Below are positions 47,154 through 56,346 of a DNA stretch of 64,000 nucleotides, one piece after another. Every line of letters begins with the position of its first letter. The stretch's first letter is position 1. A model generated the notes under the pieces. It saw only the letters and a program-made list of their open reading frames with translations, was not told the DNA's origin and made no database searches. Source of the DNA: Sinorhizobium terangae (GTDB lineage Bacteria; Pseudomonadota; Alphaproteobacteria; Rhizobiales; Rhizobiaceae); assembly GCF_029714365.1 (NCBI RefSeq), contig NZ_CP121659.1, forward strand, positions 3,880,501 to 3,944,500. The letters are read 5' to 3'. The position numbers and the translations under genes were made by a program.

Positions 47154-47752
47154 TGCGCCTTGCGATAGACCCAGAGCTGAGCGGGCGGAATGTTGCGCAC
47201 GACGAAGTCGAGATGCTGGATGCTGTAGCGATCGGGCATGGCGACTACCGGTGACAGCGCCCCATAGGAAATCTGGACGACGGGCCGTCCGACCGGGATG
47301 CGCGAAAGCAGGTCTTCGATAAGTTCGACGCGGCGGTGCATCGGAAAGTTCAACAGCGGCACCGCGGATACGACGCTGTCGAACTGGTGGCCCTTCAAGG
47401 ATCCCAGCGTGTGTTCGAGATCGAACGCGTCGCCGTTGATGAACTGCACGCCGGCGAAACGGGCCTTCAGCTGGTTGAAGAAATCGGTCGAATATTCAAC
47501 CGAGACCAGTTTGTCCGGCGCGATGCCGCGCTCCAGGATCGCCTTGGTGATCACCCCGGTCCCGGGGCCAAGCTCGAGCACCGGCAGGCCTGAGTGGGGA
47601 TTGACCACGCTCGCCATCCGTCGCGCCGTGATCGAGGAGGTTGGAAGGATCGCTCCGACGGCACGGGTGTTGTTCATCCAGCCTTTGAAGAAGCGGATTT
47701 CCTCATCGAACTTCCGGCCGAACTTTTCCTTCACCTTCAGGTGCAATCTCAT
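47150..47752 (-). CDS. pmtA: Phosphatidylethanolamine N-methyltransferase, Sinorhizobium type
   Basis: The 200-residue class I methyltransferase is of the PmtA type that converts phosphatidylethanolamine stepwise to phosphatidylcholine with SAM. It reads MRLHLKVKEKFGRKFDEEIR, FFKGWMNNTRAVGAILPTSS, then motif I VLELGPGTGVITKAIL and the SVVSAVPLLNFP region, all typical of rhizobial Pmt. ATG 47752 has GAGGGG upstream; a farther ATG at 47779 adds nine residues with no homology. Its neighbourhood with dnaN matches what I remember of S. meliloti. Confidence 0.9.
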   Translation of the reverse strand: MRLHLKVKEKFGRKFDEEIRFFKGWMNNTRAVGAILPTSSITARRMASVVNPHSGLPVLELGPGTGVITKAILERGIAPDKLVSVEYSTDFFNQLKARFAGVQFINGDAFDLEHTLGSLKGHQFDSVVSAVPLLNFPMHRRVELIEDLLSRIPVGRPVVQISYGALSPVVAMPDRYSIQHLDFVVRNIPPAQLWVYRKAH

Positions 47753-47925
47753 CGAATCCCCTCGAAAAATCATTCTCATTCAGTCGCACGCGGCCGACGC
47801 AGCGTTCTGATTCGGCGAGGTCGCGCAAGCGCATGGAGCATAATGTGCTCCCATCTGCGGCAAAAACAAGTCTGTCCGCGTCTAAAAGCGACAGCTTATC
47901 AACAACGCGCGACCACGGATTTCAC

Positions 47926-47954
47926 AAAAAACCCGCCGTCCAGTGCCGGCGGGT
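47926..47954 (-). terminator. Intrinsic terminator of dnaN
   Basis: An 8-bp stem (ACCCGCCG / CGGCGGGT) with an 8-nt loop is followed by a T run on the minus strand, 31 bases past the dnaN stop. Confidence 0.8.
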
Positions 47955-47984
47955 CAGCTTTCATGGCGCGGTCGAAGGAAACCC

Positions 47985-49103
47985 TCAGACGCGCATCGGC
48001 ATGAGGACGTAAAGCGCGTCCTCGGCAGCGAGATCGCGCACCAGCGTCGGCGAGCCGGGATCGGCGAGCATGAAGACTGCATCGTTGCCTGTCAGCTGCG
48101 CTGTGATGTCGAGCAGGTATTTGGCGTTGAAGCCAATTTCCAGTGGATCGCTTTCATAGCCGACCGGCAGTTCTTCCGTAGCACTGCCTGAATCGGGATT
48201 GTTGACCGTCAGCGTCATCTGTCCGTCCGTAAGCGCAAGCTTCACCGCGCGGCCGCGCTCGGAGGAAATGGTCGAGACGCGATCGACGGCCTGGGCAAAT
48301 GACTGGCAATCGACGCGCAATTCCTTCTCGTTGTTGGCCGGAATCACCCGCTGGTAGTCGGGGAAAGTGCCGTCGATCAGCTTCGAGGTCATGATGATCG
48401 AACCGATCGTCAAGCGGATCTTGGCGTCCGAGACTTCGACCGTCACGACGATGTCGGGATTGTCGAGCAGCTTCTGCAACTCGCTGACAGTCTTGCGCGG
48501 AATGATGATGCCTGGCATGCCCTCGGAACCTGCCGGAGCCTCGACATCGGCGCGGGCAAGGCGATGGCCGTCGGTCGCAACCGCGCGCAGCTTCAGCTGT
48601 CCCTTGTTCTCGACCGTGTGCATGAAAATGCCGTTGAGGTAATACCGGGTCTCCTCCGTCGAGATCGCGAACTGCGTCCGGTCTATCAGCATCTTGAGAT
48701 CCGTCGCCTTCAATCGGAAGGAATGCGAGAAGCTTCCGGCCGTCAGATCCGGAAAATCCGACTGCGGCAGGCACTGCAGCGAAAACTTCGAACGGCCGGA
48801 GGCCACCGTCATCGCCGTGCCTTCGGCATTGGTCGCAAGCAGCACTTCCGCTCCGTCGGGGAGCTTGCGAACGATGTCGTAGAGGAGGTGTGCCGGAACC
48901 GTGGTGGCGCCCGCCTGTTCCACTTGCGCCGGCGTCGCCTCGGTGATCTCGAGATCGAGGTCGGTTGCCTTCATTTCGAGGCTCGCTCCGTCGGAGCGCA
49001 GCAGCACGTTCGAGAGGATCGGGATCGTGTTTCGCCGTTCGACCACGCGGTGAACATGGTTCAGCGATTTCAGGAGATTGGACCGCTCGAGAGTAATGCG
49101 CAT
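47985..49103 (-). CDS. dnaN: DNA polymerase III sliding clamp (beta subunit)
   Basis: The 372-residue protein forms the ring that tethers replicative and repair polymerases to DNA. It has three clamp domains (about residues 1-120, 128-245, 248-372), starting MRITLERSNLLKSLNHVHRV and ending DALYVLMPMRV, with GRSKFSLQCLP and YYLNGIF at the usual places. Monocistronic; it has a strong terminator. No dnaA or recognisable origin lies beside it. Confidence 0.98.
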   Translation of the reverse strand: MRITLERSNLLKSLNHVHRVVERRNTIPILSNVLLRSDGASLEMKATDLDLEITEATPAQVEQAGATTVPAHLLYDIVRKLPDGAEVLLATNAEGTAMTVASGRSKFSLQCLPQSDFPDLTAGSFSHSFRLKATDLKMLIDRTQFAISTEETRYYLNGIFMHTVENKGQLKLRAVATDGHRLARADVEAPAGSEGMPGIIIPRKTVSELQKLLDNPDIVVTVEVSDAKIRLTIGSIIMTSKLIDGTFPDYQRVIPANNEKELRVDCQSFAQAVDRVSTISSERGRAVKLALTDGQMTLTVNNPDSGSATEELPVGYESDPLEIGFNAKYLLDITAQLTGNDAVFMLADPGSPTLVRDLAAEDALYVLMPMRV

Positions 49104-49374
49104 GGGATGCTACCGCTTTCAACCATTGCCCGGCGGGCGGAACCCGCCGCGGCGTCAACTGCGAGTGTCCCGGCCGATCAGCCGGAAGGATGTGGACGGG
49201 CAAAATGGCAGAAAGAGAGCCGCAAAAGCAAGGGGTTTCGCCGGGAGTTTCCCCAATTGCACAAGCGTGCGGCCGCGGCCCGTCCTTGCCTCACGCCATC
49301 AGCTCGCCCATAAAGGGCGAAGCCGGGGCGACGGGCATGGTCGGCGGGAAGATAAGCAATTGGAAAAACACGAA

Positions 49375-50289
49375 ATGGCCGAAGCGGCGGACAGGGAGAG
49401 ACAGCGCGGCTACCGGCTGCACAATATGAGCATACCGGCCCGCCCGCTGGAGCCGGCGCTTTATCTCGTCGCGACGCCGATCGGCAATCTCGCCGACATT
49501 ACGCTTAGAGCCCTGGAGACGCTTGCCGGTGCCGACGTCCTCGCCTGCGAGGACACGCGCGTCACCCGCGTGCTGCTTGATCGCTACGGCATCGTCAATC
49601 GCCCCTTCGCCTATCACGAGCACAATGCCGACGAGGCCGGCCCGCGGCTGCTTTCGGCGCTCGGCGAGGGCAAATCGGTGGCGCTCGTCTCCGACGCCGG
49701 GACGCCGCTCGTATCCGATCCCGGCTATCGGCTGGCGCAGCTGGCGATCGAGGCCGGCCACCGGGTCGTGCCGATCCCGGGGGCGTCGGCTCCTCTTGCC
49801 GCCCTTGTCGGCTCTGGTCTTCCGAGCGACGCTTTCCTTTTTGCCGGCTTCCTGCCGGTAAAGGACAAGGCGCGGCGCGATCGCCTCGGCGAGCTTGCCG
49901 CGGTGCCGTCGACGCTGCTGTTCTTCGAGTCGCCGCACCGGATCGCGGCAACACTTGCCGCCGCCGCCGATGTACTGGGCACTGAGAGGAAAGCGGCCGT
50001 CTGCCGCGAACTGACCAAGGCCTTCGAGGAATTCCGGCGCGGCACACTCGGCGAGCTCCGCGCCTTCTACGCGGACGGCGCGAACGTAAGGGGCGAGATC
50101 GTCCTCGTCGTCGGTCCGCCGGAGGCGAAACCGGTTCCAAAGGAAGCGGATGTGGACGCTCTCTTGAGCGCGCTTGCGCAAGAGATGCCGATGGGCAAGG
50201 CGGCAACGGAAGCCGCCCGCCGGACCGGACTGCCGCGCAAGGAACTCTACGACCGGCTTCTCGCCCGCAAGGAACGCGATGAAGGTTGA
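49375..50289 (+). CDS. rsmI: 16S rRNA 2'-O-methyltransferase (C1402)
   Basis: The 304-residue tetrapyrrole-methylase-fold enzyme methylates the ribose of C1402 in 16S rRNA. Motifs: [76 protein letters not shown], and a C-terminal HTH-like tail ([20 protein letters not shown]). I chose ATG 49375 ([12 protein letters not shown]) with GGAAA upstream; ATG 49426 (MSIPARPLE) is an alternative. It overlaps yraN by 11 bases. Confidence 0.94.
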   Translation: MAEAADRERQRGYRLHNMSIPARPLEPALYLVATPIGNLADITLRALETLAGADVLACEDTRVTRVLLDRYGIVNRPFAYHEHNADEAGPRLLSALGEGKSVALVSDAGTPLVSDPGYRLAQLAIEAGHRVVPIPGASAPLAALVGSGLPSDAFLFAGFLPVKDKARRDRLGELAAVPSTLLFFESPHRIAATLAAAADVLGTERKAAVCRELTKAFEEFRRGTLGELRAFYADGANVRGEIVLVVGPPEAKPVPKEADVDALLSALAQEMPMGKAATEAARRTGLPRKELYDRLLARKERDEG

Positions 50290-50647
50290 GCCGCCGGACA
50301 ATCGCAAGCTGAACGCCCTGAAGCGCGGTCACGTCGCCGAATACCGCGCGGCGCTCTGCCTGATGCTCAAGGGCTATCGCATCGTGGCGATGCGTTACCG
50401 CACCAGGCTCGGCGAGATCGACATCATCGCCCGCCGCGGCGATCTCGTCGCCTGCGTCGAAGTGAAGGCTCGCCGCGGCTTCGACGAGGCGGTCTTCGCC
50501 GTCTCCGTCACGGCGCAGCGGCGGATCAGGGCTGCAAGCGATATCTGGCTGTCGCGCCAGGCGGATTTCCACCGTCTCTCTGTCCGCTACGATATCGTCG
50601 CGGTCACTCCCTGGCGCTGGCCGCGGCATTTGCCGGATGCCTTCTGA
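50279..50647 (+). CDS. yraN: YraN family (UPF0102) nuclease-like protein
   Basis: The 122-residue restriction-endonuclease-fold protein of unknown role has [43 protein letters not shown] (the E-x10-D-x-x-x-E-V-K active-site pattern of PD-(D/E)XK enzymes) and [13 protein letters not shown]. It overlaps rsmI by 11 bases, a coupling conserved widely, with AAGGAA before the ATG. In S. meliloti I recall gshB following next; here the ugp operon follows instead. Confidence 0.92.
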   Translation: MKVEPPDNRKLNALKRGHVAEYRAALCLMLKGYRIVAMRYRTRLGEIDIIARRGDLVACVEVKARRGFDEAVFAVSVTAQRRIRAASDIWLSRQADFHRLSVRYDIVAVTPWRWPRHLPDAF

Positions 50648-50671
50648 ATTTGTAATCGTCACGACATAAAA

Positions 50672-50700
50672 GCGTTACGGGCCTGTCATGGAAGGTCACT
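50672..50700 (+). promoter_or_regulatory. Possible Pho box upstream of ugpB
   Basis: CTGTCAT (50683-50689) flanked by CGTTAC about 10-11 bases before it and GGTCAC about 10 bases after. This resembles the repeated CTGTCAT unit of PhoB sites, but only the middle unit is perfect and the spacing to the last is 10 rather than 11. It lies about 50 bases upstream of ugpB, and ugp operons are classic PhoB targets. Confidence 0.35.
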
Positions 50701-50741
50701 AGTCCACTGCCATCCGCAAACGGTGGAGAGGACAGGGGACC

Positions 50742-52040
50742 ATGTTCAAGAGAATTTCGCTTGCAGCCGTTACTTTTGCATTTTCCGCAACGACATCGCT
50801 CGCCGCGACCAACATTACCTGGTGGCACGGCATGGCCGGCCGCAACGGCGAGGTCATCAACGAAGTCGCGCAGAAATTCAACGAATCCCAGAGCGCCTGC
50901 GCCCTGACGCCGGTCAGCAAGGGCACCTATGAGGAAGCGCTCGCTTCCGGTATCGCCGCTTTCCGTTCGGGCGAGCAGCCGAACATACTGCAGGTCTTCG
51001 ACGCAGGTGCCGCGACCATCATCAATGCCAAGGGCGCCGTCATCCCGGCCGAGGACCTGATAACCAAGGCCGGCTACAGCTTCGATCGCAACGCCTTCAT
51101 CGACGGCGTGCGCTACTTCTACGCCGACAGCGAGGGCAAGTTCGTCGGCATGCCGTTCAACTCTTCGGCGCCGATCATGTATATCAACGACGAGGCACTG
51201 AAAAAGGCCGGCGTCGAAGCTCCGAAGACCTGGGAAGATTTCGAGGCAGTCGCTCCGAAGCTGAAGGAAGCCGGTTATATCCCGCTCGTCCAGTCGCAGC
51301 TTACCTGGCAGTTCACCGAAAACTTCTTCTCGCGCAACAACATCCAGTTCGCGACCAACAACAACGGCTACGACAGCGTCGCCGACACCGAGCTCAAGGT
51401 CACCGACCCGAACCTGCAGATGATGTTCGAGAAGCTCAAGGCCTGGAAGGACGAGGGTTACTTCGCCTTCTACGGCGCCGGCTGGAACGACAACCAGAAG
51501 GTTTTCGAGGAAGGCAAGGCTGCCCTCTGGATCGGCTCGTCCGGTTCCTTCGGCGGCTTGACGAAGACGGCGCAGATGCCGTTCTCGGCGACCTTCCTGC
51601 CCTATTGGGGTTCGATCGAAGGCGCCGGCACCAACTCTTTCATCGGCGGTGCCGCGCTCTTTGCTATGTCCGGCAAATCGGACGAGGAAAACAAGTGCGT
51701 CGCCGACTTCTTCCAGTTTCTGACATCGCCGGAAATCCAGTATTTCTATCATAAGTCCACCGGTTACGTGGCGATCACCAAGGCGGCCTACGAGCTTGCC
51801 CAAAAGGATGGCTACTACAAGGAAAAGCCTGTTGCCGAAGTCGGCATCAAGCAGCTTCTCCTGCCGGCCGGTGAATGGTCGAAGGGTTATCGTCTCGGCT
51901 TTTACCCGCAGATCCGCGAGATCATGGAGCGCGAATACGGCCGCATCTTCTCCGGCGAAACGACCGTCAAGGATGCCTTCGAGACGATCGAGAAAGAGGG
52001 CAACGAGCTGCTCGCCCGCTTCGCCAAGACGGCAGGCTGA
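50742..52040 (+). CDS. ugpB: sn-Glycerol-3-phosphate ABC transporter, periplasmic binding protein
   Basis: The 432-residue solute-binding protein has a signal peptide (MFKRISLAAVTFAFSATTSL, then AA), followed by ITWWHGMAGRNGEVINEVAQKF, GMPFNSSAPIMYINDEALKKAG and FAFYGAGWNDNQKVFEEGKAAL, typical of UgpB. It binds glycerol-3-phosphate or its diesters in the periplasm for the UgpAE-C2 importer. Start of a four-gene unit; ugpA starts two bases after its stop. The Trp/Tyr-rich ligand cleft fits a phosphodiester ligand, by family knowledge. Confidence 0.96.
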   Translation: MFKRISLAAVTFAFSATTSLAATNITWWHGMAGRNGEVINEVAQKFNESQSACALTPVSKGTYEEALASGIAAFRSGEQPNILQVFDAGAATIINAKGAVIPAEDLITKAGYSFDRNAFIDGVRYFYADSEGKFVGMPFNSSAPIMYINDEALKKAGVEAPKTWEDFEAVAPKLKEAGYIPLVQSQLTWQFTENFFSRNNIQFATNNNGYDSVADTELKVTDPNLQMMFEKLKAWKDEGYFAFYGAGWNDNQKVFEEGKAALWIGSSGSFGGLTKTAQMPFSATFLPYWGSIEGAGTNSFIGGAALFAMSGKSDEENKCVADFFQFLTSPEIQYFYHKSTGYVAITKAAYELAQKDGYYKEKPVAEVGIKQLLLPAGEWSKGYRLGFYPQIREIMEREYGRIFSGETTVKDAFETIEKEGNELLARFAKTAG

Positions 52041-52042
52041 TC

Positions 52043-53083
52043 ATGAGCCACGCCGGCCCCTCCTCCTGGCCCTCTCCCCTTACGCGGGGAGAGGTGAGTG
52101 CAGCGGACGATGGAACGTTGCGTCTCTCCACAAAGGCGGGGAGGAGGTGGCCGGCGGGCTGGATGACGGGATCGTCCGGCGATCGGAGGGATAAGGCAGG
52201 GGCGAAGCGCGTTCAGTTTTCATCGCCTTTTCTGCCCTATCTCTTCCTCGCGCCGCAGCTCGCGATCATCTTCATCTTCTTCTATTGGCCGTCCGCGCAG
52301 GCGATCCAGTCTTCCTTCTACCTGGAAGATCCCTTCGGTTTCGGATCCACTTTCGTCGGCATGAGCAACTATGCGGACGTGCTGAGGTCGAACGAATATC
52401 TCGGTATCGCGCGCTTCACGGCGATCTTCACGGTTCTGGTGACGTTTTTCGCGTTGTCGATCGGCCTGCTGCTCGCCGTCAAGGCGGACGGCGTCATCCG
52501 CGGCAATAGCGGCTACAAGACATTGCTGATCTGGGTCTATGCCATCGCGCCGCCTGTCGCCGGCCTGATCGGCATGATGTTCTTCGACCAGCACATCGGT
52601 CCGATTGTCAAGCTCGCGGCCTGGTTCGGATTGGATATCAAGGTGGGGCTCGATTATTTCGACACGGCCTTCGCCATGATCGTCGTTTCCGTATGGAAGC
52701 AGATCCCCTACAACTTCATCTTCTTCCTCTCCGGGCTGCAGGGGATCCCCGTCTCCGTGCGCGAGGCCGCAGCGCTCGACTGCCGTTCCGGCACGCGCCG
52801 CTTCTGGACGGTCGTGCTCCCCTTGCTCGCGCCGACGGCGTTCTTCCTGCTGATCATCAACGTCACCTATGCGCTGTTCGATACGTTCGGCGTCATCGAC
52901 GTCATGGTGAAGGACAAGGCTGCAAACAATCCCATCACCCTTGTCTACAAGGTCTATATGGACGGCTTCCGCGGCAATGATCTCGGCGGTTCCTCCGCCC
53001 AGTCGGTGATCCTGATGGTCGTCGTCTTCGTGCTCACCATCTTCCAGTTCCGCTTCATCGAGCGGCGTGTCCATTACAACTGA
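52043..53083 (+). CDS. ugpA: sn-Glycerol-3-phosphate ABC transporter permease with repeat-encoded N-terminal extension
   Basis: The 346-residue frame has a normal UgpA permease body from about residue 57 (VQFSSPFLPYLFLAPQLAII) with six helices and the EAA loop (VREAAALDCRSGTRRFWTVVLPLL). UgpA is usually about 293 residues; the extra ~50 N-terminal residues are encoded by a rhizobial mosaic element. ATG 52043 lies two bases after the ugpB stop; ATG 52163, inside the repeat (MTGSSGDRRDKAG), would give a near-normal length. The permease partners UgpE and UgpC follow. Confidence 0.93.
   Translation: MSHAGPSSWPSPLTRGEVSAADDGTLRLSTKAGRRWPAGWMTGSSGDRRDKAGAKRVQFSSPFLPYLFLAPQLAIIFIFFYWPSAQAIQSSFYLEDPFGFGSTFVGMSNYADVLRSNEYLGIARFTAIFTVLVTFFALSIGLLLAVKADGVIRGNSGYKTLLIWVYAIAPPVAGLIGMMFFDQHIGPIVKLAAWFGLDIKVGLDYFDTAFAMIVVSVWKQIPYNFIFFLSGLQGIPVSVREAAALDCRSGTRRFWTVVLPLLAPTAFFLLIINVTYALFDTFGVIDVMVKDKAANNPITLVYKVYMDGFRGNDLGGSSAQSVILMVVVFVLTIFQFRFIERRVHYN
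52055..52170. repeat. Rhizobial intergenic mosaic element (RIME-like), copy F, inside ugpA 5' end
   Basis: GCCCTCTCCCC-ttacG-CGGGGAGAGG and the closing GGAGGTGGCCGGCGGGCTGGATGA are the same vocabulary as copies A and C. It covers the first ~40 codons of ugpA in frame without stop codons. Confidence 0.75.
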
Positions 53084-53093
53084 GGTAACGGCC

Positions 53094-53936
53094 ATGCACC
53101 GCACGAAGATCCTCGATCACGTCATCCTTCTTATCGGCGTCTTCATCATGGTCGCGCCGGTCGTGGTCGCGTTCATGACCTCGACCCATGAGGCCGCCGA
53201 TATCCACAGCAACGGTCTGAGCCTCACCTGGGGCGGCCATTTCGCGGAGACTTACGAGACCGTGCTGACGCGCGCGGGCGGCTTCACCGGCAAGATCACC
53301 GGGTTCAACATGATGCTGAACTCGATGATCCTCGGCCTCGGCTTCGCCGCCGGCAAGATCGTGCTGTCCATGCTGGCCGCCTATGCGATCGTCTATTTCC
53401 GCTTTCCGCTGGCGACGGTTGCCTTCTGGATCATCTTCACCACGCTGCTTTTGCCGCTCGAAGTGCGCATTCTCCCCTCCTACGAGGTGATGAACGCATT
53501 GAAACTGACGAACACCTACACGGGCCTGATCGTGCCGCTGCTCGCATCGGCGACCGGCACCTTCTATTTTCGCCAGTTCTTCAAGTCGGTGCCCGACGAA
53601 CTGCTCGAAGCGGCGCGCATCGACGGTGCCGGGCCATTCAAGTTCTTCATCGATGTTCTGGTACCGCTGTCACGCACGATGATGGCGGCCATCTTCATCA
53701 TCATGTTCGTCTATGGCTGGAACCAGTATCTCTGGCCGACGCTGATGACGACGGACGAGGGCTTCTTCACGCTCGTGCGCGGCATCAAGCAGATCCTGCT
53801 CGTCTGGGTCGGCTCCAACATTCCCGACTACAACGAGGCCTTTGCCTTGGCTATCCTCGCCATGCTGCCGCCGGTGATGATCGTCGTCATCTTCCAGCGC
53901 TGGTTCATCAAGGGGCTGACCGAAAGCGACAAGTAG
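53094..53936 (+). CDS. ugpE: sn-Glycerol-3-phosphate ABC transporter permease
   Basis: The 280-residue second permease of the importer has six predicted helices and the EAA loop LLEAARIDGAGPFKFFIDVLVPL. It pairs with UgpA and contacts the UgpC ATPase. ATG 53094 has GAGGT upstream and lies 10 bases after the ugpA stop. Its N-terminal residues MHRTKILDHVILLIGVFIM form the first helix. Confidence 0.96.
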   Translation: MHRTKILDHVILLIGVFIMVAPVVVAFMTSTHEAADIHSNGLSLTWGGHFAETYETVLTRAGGFTGKITGFNMMLNSMILGLGFAAGKIVLSMLAAYAIVYFRFPLATVAFWIIFTTLLLPLEVRILPSYEVMNALKLTNTYTGLIVPLLASATGTFYFRQFFKSVPDELLEAARIDGAGPFKFFIDVLVPLSRTMMAAIFIIMFVYGWNQYLWPTLMTTDEGFFTLVRGIKQILLVWVGSNIPDYNEAFALAILAMLPPVMIVVIFQRWFIKGLTESDK

Positions 53937-54000
53937 AGCGGACCGAGGATGCGGGCTTCTCGCAGCCCTCAGCAGCGAATTTTATTAACGGAGGCAACCC

Positions 54001-55119
54001 ATGGCGGCGATCGATATCGCAGAGGTCTCGAAAATCTACGCCGGCGGCGTCGAGGCGGTGAAATCCGTCTCGATCGACATCGCCGACGGCGAGTTCATCG
54101 TGCTTGTCGGTCCGTCCGGCTGTGGCAAGTCAACGCTGTTGCGCATGGTCGCAGGCCTGGAGACGATCTCGAAGGGCACCGTGCGAATCGGCCCGCGGAT
54201 CATAAACGATGTCGATCCCGCCGAACGCGACATCGCCATGGTCTTCCAGAACTATGCGCTCTATCCGCACATGACCGTCTACGAAAATCTCGCCTACGGT
54301 TTGAAGAACCGGAAGACGCCGAAGACCGAGATCGAGGCGCGGGTCGCCGAGGCTGCGCGCATGCTCGAGATCGCGCCTTATCTCGATCGCAAGCCGCGCG
54401 CACTCTCCGGGGGGCAACGCCAGCGCGTCGCCATGGGCCGGGCGATCGTGCGCAAGCCGGCGGCCTTCCTTTTCGACGAGCCGCTGTCGAACCTCGATGC
54501 CAAGCTCCGGGTCTCCATGCGCGGCGAGATCAAGCGATTGCAGAAGCGCCTCGGCACCACCTCGCTCTATGTCACTCACGACCAGCTCGAGGCGATGACG
54601 CTCGCCGATCGGCTCGTCGTCTTGAACGGCGGCCGGATCGAGCAGATTGGCCGGCCGCTCGACGTCTATCATGCGCCGGCCTCGACCTTTGTTGCGAGCT
54701 TCATCGGCTCACCGGCGATGAACCTGGTCAAAGGCGTTCTCGACGGCGGCCGGCTGCAGATCGGCACGCAGTCGATCGACCTCGGCTATCGGGCGCCGGC
54801 GGACGGATCGGTGACCGTGGGCTTGCGCGCGGAGGATCTGCGTCTCGCCGGTGTCGGCGAGCAGGCCCTACTCTTCCGGGTCGAGTATGTCGAGGAACTG
54901 GGTGCGCAGCGCCTCGTCCACGGCGCAATCGACGATCATTCTGTCACTGTCGCGCTTGCGCCGGAGGCGCCACTTTCGGACGGTTTTGCCGTTACCATCG
55001 CACCGGGGCGCTTGCATTTCTTCTCGTCCGAGACCGGCAGGAGGCTTGAAGAGCCGAATGCGGCCACGGGCATCGTACCGGCCACGACGCGAACCGTGAA
55101 CATGGAGCCTGCATTGTGA
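54001..55119 (+). CDS. ugpC: sn-Glycerol-3-phosphate ABC transporter ATPase
   Basis: The 372-residue ATPase of the MalK/UgpC type has Walker [10 protein letters not shown] at about residues 39-47, the signature [14 protein letters not shown], Walker [15 protein letters not shown], the H-loop VTHDQLEAM and a C-terminal TOBE-like domain ([12 protein letters not shown] onward). It powers the UgpAE permease. A short gap of 64 bases after ugpE holds a GGAGG site. Its stop overlaps the next gene's GTG in GTGA. Confidence 0.96.
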   Translation: MAAIDIAEVSKIYAGGVEAVKSVSIDIADGEFIVLVGPSGCGKSTLLRMVAGLETISKGTVRIGPRIINDVDPAERDIAMVFQNYALYPHMTVYENLAYGLKNRKTPKTEIEARVAEAARMLEIAPYLDRKPRALSGGQRQRVAMGRAIVRKPAAFLFDEPLSNLDAKLRVSMRGEIKRLQKRLGTTSLYVTHDQLEAMTLADRLVVLNGGRIEQIGRPLDVYHAPASTFVASFIGSPAMNLVKGVLDGGRLQIGTQSIDLGYRAPADGSVTVGLRAEDLRLAGVGEQALLFRVEYVEELGAQRLVHGAIDDHSVTVALAPEAPLSDGFAVTIAPGRLHFFSSETGRRLEEPNAATGIVPATTRTVNMEPAL

Positions 55120-55934
55120 TTGAAACGACCTCAGCGGCGCTCGCCGTTTCCTCGCCGGAGACGCGCGCTGGTTTTGCCCGGATCGAGCGCAGCATCGCCG
55201 CCCATGACGCCGTCATGGAGAGCCTTGAGGAAATGAACACGATCGAGATCGGCGGTGCGCCGCCCGCCCGCAGGCCGCTCGCCTTTCCCTTCACCGCCGC
55301 GGCCTGGAACCTCGAACGCTGCCTGTTCCCCGGGGAAAGTGCTGCGCACCTTGGCGTCACCGGCGCGTCGCTCGTTCTGCTTTCGGAGATGGACAACGGC
55401 ATGGCGCGTACCGGCCAGCGGCACCCGACCGCCGAAATCGCCGTGGCGCTCGGCATGCAATACGCCTACGGCGTCGAATTCATCGAACTGGGATTGGGGT
55501 CCGATACCGAGCGCGAGTTCTGCAAGGACGACTTCAACGAGAAGGGCTTCCACGGCAATGCGCTGATGGCGACCGCTCCGCTCGACCGCCCGTTCTTGTT
55601 GCGGCTCTGGGGCGAGAGGCTGTGGTTCATGGACGGCGGCGACCAACCGAGGGTCGGCGAGCGCCTTGCCATCGGCGCCGTGATCGAGACTCGGGCGGGC
55701 CCTTTCGTCGCCATTTCCACCCATCTCGAAAGCGCGACCACGGCTGCCTATCGCGAGCGGCAGGTCAAGGAACTGATCGACGCGCTGGACGCGACCTTTC
55801 CGGGGCTTCCTGTCCTGATCGGCGGCGATCTCAACAGCGGGAACCATATTGGCGGCGACTTCGAAGCCGAGGGCCTGTTTGCCATGAGCGCCGAGCGCGG
55901 CTTCACGCGCCACGGCGGCCCGACGACGGCATGA
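55116..55934 (+). CDS. Endonuclease/exonuclease/phosphatase (EEP) family protein, N-terminal part of a split gene
   Basis: The 272-residue frame has the EEP-fold start ([20 protein letters not shown]), the catalytic Glu strand ([17 protein letters not shown]), [13 protein letters not shown], and [20 protein letters not shown] plus [14 protein letters not shown] (catalytic His and Asp-x-Asn). It ends prematurely at TGA 55932-55934, before the final SDH active-site strand, which is encoded in the next frame. GTG start overlaps the ugpC stop. In the ugp context a glycerophosphodiesterase-like or phosphatase role is inferred. Confidence 0.85.
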   Translation: MIETTSAALAVSSPETRAGFARIERSIAAHDAVMESLEEMNTIEIGGAPPARRPLAFPFTAAAWNLERCLFPGESAAHLGVTGASLVLLSEMDNGMARTGQRHPTAEIAVALGMQYAYGVEFIELGLGSDTEREFCKDDFNEKGFHGNALMATAPLDRPFLLRLWGERLWFMDGGDQPRVGERLAIGAVIETRAGPFVAISTHLESATTAAYRERQVKELIDALDATFPGLPVLIGGDLNSGNHIGGDFEAEGLFAMSAERGFTRHGGPTTA

Positions 55935-56107
55935 CGACGCGGCCGAGCCTCATCACCCGCTGGCCGAAGCGTGCAATGAAGCTCGACTGGTTCCTTGCGC
56001 GTGGCCTGAAGATTGGCAAAAGCCACATCATTCCTTCACTCGATCCTTCGGGCCGCCCGCTGTCCGACCATGACCTCATCACCTGCGTCGTCGAAGGTTT
56101 CGCATAG
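55931..56107 (+). CDS. C-terminal part of the split EEP gene (58 residues)
   Basis: This short frame starts at ATG 55931, which overlaps the upstream TGA in ATGA, and carries KRAMKLDWFLARGLKIGKS and the catalytic SDHDLITCVVEG that the first part lacks. A single -1 change would join the two into one EEP protein of about 330 residues. It could be translated by ATGA reinitiation as a separate peptide, or the gene may simply be dead. Confidence 0.75.
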   Translation: MTTRPSLITRWPKRAMKLDWFLARGLKIGKSHIIPSLDPSGRPLSDHDLITCVVEGFA

Positions 56108-56185
56108 CATGGAGGTCTGAGCCCGCATCTGTTGGGCTAAGGGAGCGCGCAGCGGGTTTCGTTCGAAAAGCGCGGGCCCGCATTT

Positions 56186-56200
56186 GTTCTATTATTGTTC
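56186..56200 (+). promoter_or_regulatory. LexA (SOS) box upstream of comM
   Basis: GTTC-TATTATT-GTTC, a perfect GTTC-N7-GTTC direct repeat, the alphaproteobacterial LexA consensus. It lies 147 bases before the comM start, with no gene between. The AT-rich surroundings fit a promoter. Confidence 0.7.
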
Positions 56201-56346
56201 TTGTTTTTGTGCGCGTACCGTGCAAGATTTGATGCCGCAACCGGCAGCGGTTGTGGCGGCGCGAGGCGGGCCGCCGTGACTGGAGCGGGGTGAGGACAGC
56301 GTGAAGCGGTTTCCGCGCATCTCCCGCTCTCACGTTAGGGGGCATC

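Noticed and set aside
47753..49374. Replication origin beside dnaN
   Set aside because: No dnaA gene and no cluster of DnaA boxes is visible; in rhizobia the origin usually lies elsewhere.
50142..50289. Frameshift between rsmI and yraN
   Set aside because: The 11-base overlap with its own ribosome site is a normal coupled junction; both proteins are complete.
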